From Dehalococcoidia bacterium (GTDB taxonomy: Bacteria; Chloroflexota; Dehalococcoidia; Tepidiformales; Tepidiformaceae), in contig SLAK01000250.1 of the NCBI GenBank assembly GCA_007126855.1, positions 1-16,245 of the forward strand: a DNA stretch of 16,245 nt. The letters run 5' to 3'. The notes under the pieces were generated by a model, which searched no databases, had not been told where the DNA came from, and was given only the letters and a program-made list of their open reading frames with translations. The translations under genes and the position numbers were made by a program. Shown here piece after piece: positions 1 through 7,087 of the stretch (its first letter is position 1; every line of letters starts with the position of its first letter).

Positions 1-1164
1 CGGCCCAGCGTGACCGCCCTGCGTGAAGCCGCTGAGCAGTTCGGCCGCGTCGTCTATGCCCGCGCCTACGCCGACTGGGGCGACAGCGCCCACGCCGGCG
101 ATCCGTCCAAGCTCTATGTGGCCGGCCTCGAACCCGTCTACGTGCTCGCCAAACGCTATACCGACGCCGCCGGCGAGACCCGCATCAAGAACTCCGTCGA
201 CGTGAAGCTCGCCGCCGATTGCGTCGAGGCCAGCCACCAGTTCCCGAATGTCGGCACCTACATCATCGTCTCCGGCGATAACGATTTCGTGCACATCGTT
301 AATGCGCTCCGCCCGCGCGGGAAGCGAGTCGTCATCATCGGCGTGAGCTGGACCACCGCTGCCCACCTCACCGAACAGGCGGACGTCGTCCTCTATTACG
401 ACCTGGATATCGAACCCTTCGGCGAGCACGCGGAGGCTCGCACCCGGCCCGACGGTGCCGAACCGGTCAAGAAGGTCGAACCCGCGGTCGCCGCTGCTGC
501 GGACGAAGCCATCAGCCAGATGAACAATAAGAACGGCGCCGAGACCGACCGCCGCAAGACCGCCGAAGCCATCGCGCTCGCCCTGCAAATCACCAGGGAA
601 AACCGCGAAGCCGGCAAGCTCTTCACCGTGTCCCTCCTCGGCCAGGAGCTCCAAAAACGCATGCGTCCGGCCGACTTCCAGCAGGTCGGTAAGGGAAAGG
701 CCCTGGCATATGCCCGTGCCCTCGAACGCGCCGGCAAAGTCAAGATCGTGACCCACGACTTCGTGGACCACCTCTACCTCCCCGGCGAACCCACCGAGAT
801 GCTGGTGTCCGCGACCGCCGTCGATACCGCGCCTCGACCCAGCTACGACTACGCCGGCTTTGTCTACCAGGACCTGCCGGCCGAGAAGCGTGAGGCACTC
901 ATCCAGGCGCTCAGCGACGAACGCAATAAGCCCGGCAGCGACTGGCTTACCTTCTCGCGCATGGTCCAGGCCGCGCGTACCGCCGTCGACCGCGACGACC
1001 AGTCGCTGAAAAACCTGGTCAATAGCATGATCAACGTCGGCGTCATCAGCCGCGACCAGACCCGCTCCGGCCGCGACCCCGACTCTGGAAAAACCTTTAC
1101 CTATGCAACCTTCACGCTCGACTATCAGCATCCCGACGTGCGCCGGACGCTGAAGCTCGGATGA
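1..1164 (+). CDS. NYN-domain (PIN-like) putative ribonuclease with C-terminal winged-helix regions, 5' partial
   Basis: The reading frame is open to the left edge, so the gene starts outside the window; the GTG at position 10 is an internal codon. Counting from that codon, residues 1-135 look like a NYN/LabA-type PIN-fold domain. Asp64 and Asp70 lie in NSVDVKLAAD and Asp90/Asp92 in VSGDNDF, which are the later acidic metal-binding clusters of this fold. The first acidic cluster, usually near the N-terminus, is cut off. Residues 135-175 are a charged, Ala-rich linker. Residues about 175-258 and 280-380 each look like a helical plus beta-hairpin module, possibly winged-helix or OST-HTH/LOTUS-like; this is inferred from pattern only. 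NYN proteins are generally thought to act on RNA, but the substrate here is unknown. The gene ends 15 bases before a convergent small ORF. Confidence is high for the NYN domain and low for the C-terminal modules. Confidence 0.8.
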   Translation, partial: RPSVTALREAAEQFGRVVYARAYADWGDSAHAGDPSKLYVAGLEPVYVLAKRYTDAAGETRIKNSVDVKLAADCVEASHQFPNVGTYIIVSGDNDFVHIVNALRPRGKRVVIIGVSWTTAAHLTEQADVVLYYDLDIEPFGEHAEARTRPDGAEPVKKVEPAVAAAADEAISQMNNKNGAETDRRKTAEAIALALQITRENREAGKLFTVSLLGQELQKRMRPADFQQVGKGKALAYARALERAGKVKIVTHDFVDHLYLPGEPTEMLVSATAVDTAPRPSYDYAGFVYQDLPAEKREALIQALSDERNKPGSDWLTFSRMVQAARTAVDRDDQSLKNLVNSMINVGVISRDQTRSGRDPDSGKTFTYATFTLDYQHPDVRRTLKLG

Positions 1165-1179
1165 CCCGGTGACAGTCTC

Positions 1180-1428
1180 TCAGGAAGCGGGGCGAAGCAC
1201 CCCACGCACCGCCCGCCGCACGCGCTCCGCAACGTCATCGACGAGTGGTCGATCGAACCCCGCGACAAAGAATGCCGCAGGATAGCTATCAGCACCGGCG
1301 GTCACGATGGGGTTAAATGACGAAGCCGTCCGCGTAACAGCGCCATCGGTCCAGACGGTGATCTTGGTACCGGTTGGTTCCGAGGCTAGCAATTCCGTTA
1401 CCTGGAGAGCGATGTGTTCATGGTCCAT
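1180..1428 (-). CDS. Small hypothetical protein, 82 aa
   Basis: I do not recognise this protein. It is soluble, with no signal peptide or membrane segment. The N-terminal half reads as mixed alpha/beta, and the C-terminus is an Arg-rich amphipathic helix (residues about 62-80). Three things support a real gene. A run of five G lies 6 bases before the ATG and could act as a ribosome binding site. An extended -10-like element lies about 40 bases upstream. The ORF also fills the space between the NYN gene and the tkt leader. Against it, third codon positions are clearly less GC-rich than in neighbouring genes, and an overlapping plus-strand ORF exists (1307-1543). It may be a recently acquired or orphan gene, or spurious. 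Confidence 0.5.
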   Translation of the reverse strand: MDHEHIALQVTELLASEPTGTKITVWTDGAVTRTASSFNPIVTAGADSYPAAFFVAGFDRPLVDDVAERVRRAVRGVLRPAS

Positions 1429-1468
1429 TGCCAGCCCCCGGTGCCCGCCCGTAGCGATCTATGGACGG

Positions 1469-1479
1469 ATTCTATACCA
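1469..1479 (-). promoter_or_regulatory. Possible extended -10 promoter element for the 82-aa ORF
   Basis: On the minus strand the sequence reads TGGTATAGAAT, a TG-n extended -10 close to TATAAT. It would give a leader of about 34 bases before the ATG at 1428. No -35 hexamer is recognisable at 16-18 bases spacing, where the sequence is a C/G run. Nothing else functional was recognised in the intergenic stretch between this element and the tkt leader. Confidence 0.35.
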
Positions 1480-1581
1480 AAATGCGAGCGGCCGGGGGGA
1501 CTTCACACAGTATTGCAACGCCCGCCATCCCCAAAAACGTTAAGAAACCGGGCAGAAAGCGACCGGTGCGCCCGCTTTGCT

Positions 1582-1587
1582 TAGTAT
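1582..1587 (+). promoter_or_regulatory. Weak candidate -10 for the tkt operon
   Basis: TAGTAT fits the TANNNT pattern seen upstream of other genes in this window. Transcription starting about 7 bases downstream would give a leader of roughly 87 bases containing both hairpins described separately. No convincing -35 was found. Confidence 0.25.
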
Positions 1588-1606
1588 TGAGCTGAGCACG
1601 CAAGAA

Positions 1607-1667
1607 GCGGAGAAATCCGCCAGGAAACTGAGCCCCCGGCTGCGGGAAAGCGGAGCAGCCGCCGGGC
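1607..1667 (+). promoter_or_regulatory. Structured 5' leader of tkt (two hairpins)
   Basis: The first hairpin is a perfect 5-bp stem (GCGGA/TCCGC, 1607-1611 with 1616-1620) closed by a GAAA tetraloop. The second pairs GGCTGC (1638-1643) with GCAGCC (1655-1660) around an 11-base loop. It is extended by GCCC/GGGC (1632-1635 with 1664-1667) across a small internal loop. The second hairpin ends only 2 bases before the GAGG ribosome binding site. No known riboswitch core (TPP, c-di-GMP, cobalamin and others) could be matched by eye. GC-rich DNA forms hairpins easily, so a function is unproven. Confidence 0.35.
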
Positions 1668-1680
1668 ACGAGGCCAGCCT

Positions 1681-3696
1681 GTGAGTACCGCCGCGACCGA
1701 TATCGACCAGCTTTGCATCAACACCATCCGTACCCTGGCTATAGACGCCGTCGAGCAGGCGAAGAGCGGCCACCCCGGCGCCCCCATGGGCATGGCGCCC
1801 ATGGCCTACACCCTCTGGACCAGGTTCCTGCGGCACAACCCGAAAAACCCCGCCTGGCCCGACCGCGACCGCTTTGTCCTCTCGGCCGGCCACGCTTCGA
1901 TGCTCCACTACGCGCTGCTCCACCTCACCGGCTACGACCTGGGCCTCGACGAGATCAAGAACTTCCGCCAGTGGGGAAGCGCAACCCCCGGCCATCCCGA
2001 AGCTGGCCATACCCCGGGCATCGAAGTGACCACCGGCCCCCTGGGCGCCGGCTTCTCCATGGCCGTCGGTCTGGCGCTGGCCGAACGCTGGCTTGCCGCC
2101 CGCTTCAATCGCCCCGGCCACACCATCGTCGACCACTACACCTATGGCATCTGCAGCGACGGCGACCTCATGGAGGGCGTCTCCGCGGAAGCCGCATCCC
2201 TGGCCGGCACCCTTGGCCTCGGCAAGCTCATCTTCCTGTACGACGACAACGGCATCACCATCGACGGCGAAACCGACCTCACCTTCCGTGAAGACGTCGG
2301 CATGCGCTTCCGCGCCTATGGCTGGCAGGTCGAAGAAGTCGACGGGAAGGACCTGGACATGGTCAGCAAGGCCATCCAGGCCGCGCAGGAAGACAGCTTC
2401 CGGCCCTCGCTCATCATCGCCCACACCCAGATTGGCGAAGGCAGCCCGAACAAGGTCGGCTCTCCCTCCGCGCACGGCTCTCCCCTTGGCGCCGACGAGG
2501 TGAAACTCACCAAAGAAGCTCTCGGCTGGCCTCAGGAGCCCCCCTTCCTGGTCCCGCCCGAAGCGCGCCAGGTCTTCGAGCGCGCCCTCGAACAGGGCCC
2601 CGCCGAGGAAGCCGAATGGCAACGCCACTTCGAAGCCTACGCGAAGGAGTACCCCGAGCTCGCCGATGAGTGGCGCCGCGGTTTACTTGGCATGCTGCCC
2701 GAAGGATGGAAGGCCGCCCTGCCTCGCTTCGAGCTTGGCGAGGAAATCGAAACCCGCAAAGCCTCGGGCAAAGCGCTCAACGCCCTTGCCCCGCTCATCC
2801 CGAACCTCGTCGGCGGCTCTTCCGACCTCGCCGCCTCCAACAACACCAACCTCGACGACTCCCCGGTGCTCAGCGAGGAAGAGCCCGCCGGGCGCAATAT
2901 CCACTTTGGCGTCCGCGAGCACGCCATGGCCGGCATTCTCAACGGCCTCGCCCGGCACGGCGGCATCCTGCCTTTTGGCGGCACCTTCCTCACCTTCTCC
3001 GATTACATGCGCCCCGCGCTGCGGTTGGGCGCCATGATGCGGTCCAAAGCCGCCTTCGTCTTCACCCACGACAGCATCGGCCTCGGCGAAGATGGGCCCA
3101 CGCACCAGCCGATCGAGCACCTGGCGTCCCTCCGCGCCATGCCCGGCCTCTCGCTTATCCGGCCCGCCGACGCCAACGAAACAATCGGCGCCTGGGCCGT
3201 TGCGCTGGAACAGGATGGCCCCACCGCCCTCGCGCTCACCCGGCAGAAAGTCCCGGTGCTTACCGACCACGAAACGGCTATGGAAGGCGTCTCCTGCGGC
3301 GCCTACATCCTCGCCGATACGGACGGTGAGCCCGATGTCATCCTCATCGCCACCGGCTCCGAGGTGCAGATCGCCATCGAGGCCCGCGAGCTGCTCTCCA
3401 GCGACGGGATCGCTGCGCGTGTGGTGAGCATGCCGAGCTGGGATCGCTTCGAGGCCCAGACCCACGCATACCGCGAGTCTGTCCTGCCCCACACCGTGCG
3501 GGCACGCGTCGCCGTCGAAGCGGCGGCTTCCTTCGGCTGGCACCGGTGGGTTGGCACGGAAGGCGAGATCGTCGGCGTGGACCGCTTCGGCGCATCGGCC
3601 CCCTACAGGGTCATCTACGAAGAACTCGGCATCCGCGCCGACCGCGTGGCAGCAGCAGCGCGCGTCAGCATCGCGCGCGTGAAGGGAGAGCAGTAG
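1681..3696 (+). CDS. tkt: Transketolase
   Basis: This thiamine-diphosphate and Mg-dependent cytosolic enzyme moves two-carbon units between ketose and aldose phosphates in the non-oxidative pentose phosphate pathway. At 671 aa it has normal transketolase length. Residues 29-40 hold the N-terminal KSGHPGAPMGMAP motif. SDGDLMEG at 159-166 through DDN at 188-190 is the cofactor diphosphate-binding motif. The FGVREHAM segment carries the Glu that activates the cofactor in the pyrimidine-binding domain. The C-terminal domain has the usual ATGSEVQ stretch. The GTG start is chosen because GAGG lies 7 bases upstream (1670-1673) and the protein then begins as the family does. It is the first gene of tkt-rpiB-tal-pgi, and its TAG stop shares a base with the rpiB GTG. 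The leader has two possible hairpins. Identification is secure. Confidence 0.97.
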   Translation: MSTAATDIDQLCINTIRTLAIDAVEQAKSGHPGAPMGMAPMAYTLWTRFLRHNPKNPAWPDRDRFVLSAGHASMLHYALLHLTGYDLGLDEIKNFRQWGSATPGHPEAGHTPGIEVTTGPLGAGFSMAVGLALAERWLAARFNRPGHTIVDHYTYGICSDGDLMEGVSAEAASLAGTLGLGKLIFLYDDNGITIDGETDLTFREDVGMRFRAYGWQVEEVDGKDLDMVSKAIQAAQEDSFRPSLIIAHTQIGEGSPNKVGSPSAHGSPLGADEVKLTKEALGWPQEPPFLVPPEARQVFERALEQGPAEEAEWQRHFEAYAKEYPELADEWRRGLLGMLPEGWKAALPRFELGEEIETRKASGKALNALAPLIPNLVGGSSDLAASNNTNLDDSPVLSEEEPAGRNIHFGVREHAMAGILNGLARHGGILPFGGTFLTFSDYMRPALRLGAMMRSKAAFVFTHDSIGLGEDGPTHQPIEHLASLRAMPGLSLIRPADANETIGAWAVALEQDGPTALALTRQKVPVLTDHETAMEGVSCGAYILADTDGEPDVILIATGSEVQIAIEARELLSSDGIAARVVSMPSWDRFEAQTHAYRESVLPHTVRARVAVEAAASFGWHRWVGTEGEIVGVDRFGASAPYRVIYEELGIRADRVAAAARVSIARVKGEQ

Positions 3697-4169
3697 TGCG
3701 TGTCGCAGTGGCCTGCGACCATGCAGGCTTCCCGCTCAAAGCGGTTGTCGTCGCCGAACTCAAAGCTGCCGGCCACGATGTGGTCGACCTTGGCACACAC
3801 GACGACTCCGCGGTCGACTACCCGGACTTCGCGAAAGCGCTCGGGGAGCAGATATCCGGCGGCGCCGCCGAGCGCGGCGTACTGCTGTGTGGCAGCGGCG
3901 TCGGCGCATCCGTCGCCGCGAACAAAGTGCCCGGCGTGCGCGCCGCCATGTGCCACGACACCTTTTCAGCACGCCAGGGTGTGGAGGACGATGATATGAA
4001 CGTGCTCTGCCTGGGCGCTCGTATCATCGGCCCCGAACTTGCGAAGGAAGTCGTCCGCGCCTTCGAACGAGCGCAGTTCTCCGACCTCGAACGCCACCAG
4101 CGCCGGCTGAACAAAGTCCTGGCGATCGAAGCAGAGTACACCTGCAAAGGAGCCTCCCCGGATGACTAG
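3696..4169 (+). CDS. rpiB: Ribose-5-phosphate isomerase B / RpiB-LacAB family sugar-phosphate isomerase
   Basis: The enzyme interconverts ribose-5-P and ribulose-5-P and links tkt and tal in the pentose phosphate pathway. At 157 aa it has family length. Visible features are CDHAG at 7-11, the catalytic Cys65 within LLCGSGVG, and the phosphate-binding stretch AANKVPGVRAA at 74-84. In the family I recall a His in the segment GVE-H-DDMNVL (HNDTNVL in E. coli RpiB), held to help open the sugar ring; here that residue is Asp98 (codon GAC, 3987-3989). The rest of the motif is intact. The GTG start overlaps the tkt stop by one base, with GGGAGAG just upstream. The in-frame ATG-like extension further upstream lies wholly within tkt. 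The substitution may alter activity or substrate, so the exact sugar specificity is uncertain. Confidence 0.92.
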   Translation: MRVAVACDHAGFPLKAVVVAELKAAGHDVVDLGTHDDSAVDYPDFAKALGEQISGGAAERGVLLCGSGVGASVAANKVPGVRAAMCHDTFSARQGVEDDDMNVLCLGARIIGPELAKEVVRAFERAQFSDLERHQRRLNKVLAIEAEYTCKGASPDD

Positions 4170-5265
4170 CGCCACCCGCCGCATGCTCGCCGAAGGTCAG
4201 AGCCCCTGGTTCGACTACATCAGCCGCGACCTGCTGGATAGCGGCGAACTCGCCCGCATGGTCCGGGACGAGGAGATCACCGGGGTCACCAGCAACCCTA
4301 CGATCTTCGAGAAGGCTGTCTCCAGCTCCGATCGCTACACGGCGTCGATCAACCAGGCCGCCGCCGATGGCGTGACCGACCCTTATGAGGGCTTCGTTCG
4401 CCTCGCCGCAGCCGACATCCGCCGCGCCTGCGAGACGCTCCTGCCTGTCCACGAACGAACCCGTGGCGCCGACGGCCTCGTTTCGCTCGAAATCCCCCCC
4501 GGCCTCGAGCGCGACATCCATGCGACTGTCGCCGAGGCCCGGCGGCTGGCAGCGCTCGTCGGCCAGCCGAACGTCATGATCAAAGCCCCGGGCACCCCAG
4601 AAGGCGTGGCCGCCCTGGAAGAGCTCATCTTTGCCGGCATCAACGTTAACCAGACGCTGCTCTTTGATACTGCGGTCTATGAACAGTCGGCCAGCGCGTA
4701 CATTCGCGGCCTCGAGCGGCGTGCGGAAGCCGGCCTCCCCGTCGATAGGCCAGCCAGCGTGGCGTCCTTCTTCGTTTCTCGCGTCGACACCGCCGTCGAC
4801 CCCCTCCTCCCGGACGACTCTCCGCTGCGCGGGAAGGCTGCCGTCGCCAATGCTCGCGACGCCTACCGCCGCTTCCAGGCCATCTTCGCTGGCCCCCGCT
4901 GGGAAAAGCTTCGCGATGCAGGCGCCCGCGTCCAGCGTCCGCTATGGGCCTCCACCGGCACAAAGAACCCCGCCTATTCAGACGTCCTTTACGTTGAGGA
5001 ACTGGTGGCGCGCGATACGGTAAATACGATGCCCGAGGCAACCTTGCGCGCCATGCTCGACCATGGCCGCATCGTGCCCATGGGCATTGAGTCAATCGAG
5101 GCCGCACCGCGCACGCTCGAAGCGCTGGCCGCAGAAGGGATTGAGATGCAAACCATCACCAATCAGTTGTTGGCCGACGGACTGGCGGCGTTCGAACGCG
5201 ACTTCCACCGGCTCCTGGACCGTATCGGCCAGGCGCTCACAGCGGCGCCCGTGGCAGGGACGTAG
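4162..5265 (+). CDS. tal: Transaldolase (Tal/Pgi-type)
   Basis: The enzyme transfers the dihydroxyacetone unit between sedoheptulose-7-P/glyceraldehyde-3-P and erythrose-4-P/fructose-6-P through a Schiff base. The 367-aa protein is a TIM-barrel class I aldolase. GVTSNPTIFEKA at 41-52 is the conserved N-terminal motif. VMIKAPGTPEG at 138-148 contains the presumed Schiff-base Lys141, and NVNQTLLF follows. Its length and sequence style match the transaldolase half of the bifunctional Tal-Pgi proteins of Actinobacteria, Cyanobacteria and Chloroflexota. The ATG overlaps the rpiB end by 8 bases, and AAAGGAG lies 9 bases upstream, so translation is probably coupled. Its stop is one base before the pgi start. 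Identification is secure. Confidence 0.95.
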   Translation: MTSATRRMLAEGQSPWFDYISRDLLDSGELARMVRDEEITGVTSNPTIFEKAVSSSDRYTASINQAAADGVTDPYEGFVRLAAADIRRACETLLPVHERTRGADGLVSLEIPPGLERDIHATVAEARRLAALVGQPNVMIKAPGTPEGVAALEELIFAGINVNQTLLFDTAVYEQSASAYIRGLERRAEAGLPVDRPASVASFFVSRVDTAVDPLLPDDSPLRGKAAVANARDAYRRFQAIFAGPRWEKLRDAGARVQRPLWASTGTKNPAYSDVLYVEELVARDTVNTMPEATLRAMLDHGRIVPMGIESIEAAPRTLEALAAEGIEMQTITNQLLADGLAAFERDFHRLLDRIGQALTAAPVAGT

Positions 5266-5266
5266 C

Positions 5267-6796
5267 GTGACAACACTGCCCCCAACGCTCGCCGCCAACG
5301 TCCGCGAGCGGCTCCAGGAATACGACTCCGAGCGCATTGGCCCTCGCATCTGGGCCAAAGACCACACCGTATGGAAGCCGGACCCCACCGAGATCGCCGA
5401 CCGCCTCGGGTGGCTCACCGTGCCCATGGCCATGCTCAACGAAGTTGGCGACCTTGAGCGCGTCGCCTCCGACGCCGACTCAGCCGGCTACAAGCATGTC
5501 TGCCTGCTTGGCATGGGCGGGTCCAGCCTGGCGCCAGAGGTCCTCTACCTCTGCGGCGACAGCGAGCTGCGCACCCTGGACATGCGTGTCCTCGACACCT
5601 CCGACCCCGCGCAGATCAAAGCAGTTGAAGCAGCCGCCGGCATCGATCGCACCATCTTCCTGGTCGCCAGCAAGTCCGGCGGCACCATCGAGACCATCTC
5701 CCAGTACTTGTACTTCCGCGCCAAGTTCCCCGACGCCCGCCGCTTCATGGCGATCACCGACCCTGGCTCCGGCCTGGCCGGGATTGCCCAGGATGAGCAC
5801 TTCCTCCGCGCCTTCCTGGCCGATCCCGAGATCGGCGGCCGCTATTCGGCGCTCTCGCACTTCGGCATGGTCCCCGCAGCGCTCGTGGGCGCCGATGTCG
5901 AAGGCATCCTCACCGCGGGCGTCCAAATGGCGGAGGCCTGCGGCTCCCGGGTCAGCGCCGAGCATAACCCCGGCGCATGGCTCGGTATCGTGCTTGGCGA
6001 AGCCGCGCGCATGGGCCGCGACAAGCTCACCCTGGTGCTGCCCCGCGAGCTGCAGAGCTTCGGCTGGTGGGTAGAGCAACTGGTCGCCGAATCCACCGGC
6101 AAGGAAGGCAAAGGCATCCTCCCCGTGGAAGGCGAAGCCCCCGGGCCGCCCGAGGCCTTCGGCGACGACCGCATCTTCGTCGCCTATGGCAAAGCCGCCT
6201 GGCTCGATGACCTCGAACGTGCTGGCCACCCGGTGGTCCGCTTCCCCGCGTTCGACTCCTGCAGCCTCGGCGCCGAGTTCTACCGCTGGGAATTCGCCAC
6301 CGCCATCGCCTGCTGGGTGCTTGGCCTGAATCCCTTCGACCAGCCGAATGTCGAAGAAGCCAAGGCCGTCACCTCCCGCATCCTCGCCGGCGAAACGCCG
6401 GAAATCGCCACACCGCCAGCACCGGAAGTGCTGGAGACCGTGCAGCCGGGCGACTACATCGCGATCAACGCCTTCATCACTCGCGATCGGGCCAACGAGA
6501 AGCGCCTCCAAACCGTCCGTGCCGCCTTGCGAGACCGCTACCACGTCCCTGTGACCGTTGGCTATGGCCCCCGTTTTCTCCACAGCACCGGGCAGTTTCA
6601 CAAGGGCGGGCCCAATACCGGCGTCTTCCTCCAGGTGGTAGGCGAGGACAAGGTCGACATGCCCATCCCCGGCCGGGACTACACCTTCAGCCAGCTCAAG
6701 CAGGCCCAGGCCCACGGCGACCTCGCGTCGCTCCTCGCCCGCGCCCGCCGCGCCGCGCGCCTAACGCTTGAACAACTGGCGGAGCTTACCCGGTAG
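5267..6796 (+). CDS. pgi: Glucose-6-phosphate isomerase
   Basis: The enzyme interconverts glucose-6-P and fructose-6-P, joining the pentose phosphate genes to glycolysis. At 509 aa it is shorter than the E. coli type (about 550 aa) and resembles the Pgi half of Tal-Pgi fusions. LLGMGGSSLAPE at 80-91 and ASKSGGTIET at 134-143 are SIS-fold sugar-phosphate motifs. Glu275 in AESTGK matches the family catalytic Glu, and HSTGQFHKGGP at 439-449 is the C-terminal active-site segment, with Lys446 the likely active-site lysine. The frame is open upstream into tal (to 5063), but that part reads as a tal shadow. I take GTG 5267, one base after the tal TAG, where the protein becomes family-like; the ribosome binding site (AGGGA) is weak, implying reinitiation. 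The last 36 bases overlap the convergent anti-sigma gene. Confidence 0.94.
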   Translation: MTTLPPTLAANVRERLQEYDSERIGPRIWAKDHTVWKPDPTEIADRLGWLTVPMAMLNEVGDLERVASDADSAGYKHVCLLGMGGSSLAPEVLYLCGDSELRTLDMRVLDTSDPAQIKAVEAAAGIDRTIFLVASKSGGTIETISQYLYFRAKFPDARRFMAITDPGSGLAGIAQDEHFLRAFLADPEIGGRYSALSHFGMVPAALVGADVEGILTAGVQMAEACGSRVSAEHNPGAWLGIVLGEAARMGRDKLTLVLPRELQSFGWWVEQLVAESTGKEGKGILPVEGEAPGPPEAFGDDRIFVAYGKAAWLDDLERAGHPVVRFPAFDSCSLGAEFYRWEFATAIACWVLGLNPFDQPNVEEAKAVTSRILAGETPEIATPPAPEVLETVQPGDYIAINAFITRDRANEKRLQTVRAALRDRYHVPVTVGYGPRFLHSTGQFHKGGPNTGVFLQVVGEDKVDMPIPGRDYTFSQLKQAQAHGDLASLLARARRAARLTLEQLAELTR

Positions 6797-7087
6797 CCAT
6801 CCGTTGCGCCCCGCTTTCGCCGGCTCGGCCGTCTTCCATTCGCGAAATGCGTCCAGCAGGCGCTCGCGTGCTTCCGGCGGAAGCGTCTCCGGCGGCACGT
6901 GTCCCGTCACCCGGATGGCAGTGCGGATCTGTTCCAGGTAGCCATCGCAGCCGTCGCAGCCTTGCAGGTGCGCTTCGAAACGGGCACGGTCGGCTGCCGG
7001 CATTACCTGGTCCAGGTAGTCCGTAACCAGCCGGATCACCTCGTGGCACGTGAAGCCCTGGCCTGCGCGGCTCATTTGGCTGTTCAT
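6761..7087 (-). CDS. Zinc-binding anti-sigma factor (zf-HC2 / ZAS type), soluble
   Basis: This 108-aa protein probably binds and silences the ECF sigma factor encoded just before it. Cys14 in FTCHEV and the H40-X3-C44-X2-C47 pattern (HLQGCDGC) form the ZAS zinc-binding signature found in anti-sigma factors such as RsrA and ChrR. The C-terminal half (57-108) is basic and Pro-containing. There is no transmembrane helix, so it should act in the cytoplasm rather than sensing the envelope. Its ATG overlaps the sigma stop in a 4-base ATGA junction, the usual arrangement for cotranscribed and coupled sigma/anti-sigma pairs. A second Met at codon 5 is an alternative start. Its stop lies inside the convergent pgi gene. 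The signal is unknown; redox or metal sensing through the zinc site is an inference. Confidence 0.85.
   Translation of the reverse strand: MNSQMSRAGQGFTCHEVIRLVTDYLDQVMPAADRARFEAHLQGCDGCDGYLEQIRTAIRVTGHVPPETLPPEARERLLDAFREWKTAEPAKAGRNGWLPGKLRQLFKR

Noticed and set aside
1307..1543. Plus-strand 78-codon ORF overlapping the small orphan gene
   Set aside because: No ribosome binding site was seen, it runs into the tkt leader region, and its composition is not protein-like compared with the minus-strand ORF.
1594..1680. Known riboswitch (TPP, c-di-GMP, cobalamin) before tkt
   Set aside because: Partial words such as CTGAG and CACGCAAG occur, but the conserved cores of these classes are not present in order.
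1540..2628. Long minus-strand ORF opposite tkt (362 codons), and similar ones at 2683-3543 and 5480-6715
   Set aside because: They lie wholly antisense to well-identified enzymes. Their composition is Gly/Ala/Val/Asp-rich, as expected from reading GC-rich codons backward, and no domain is recognisable.
5063..5266. Upstream extension of the pgi frame into tal
   Set aside because: The residues are Ser/Arg/Pro-rich shadow of tal. The Pgi-like sequence starts at GTG 5267.
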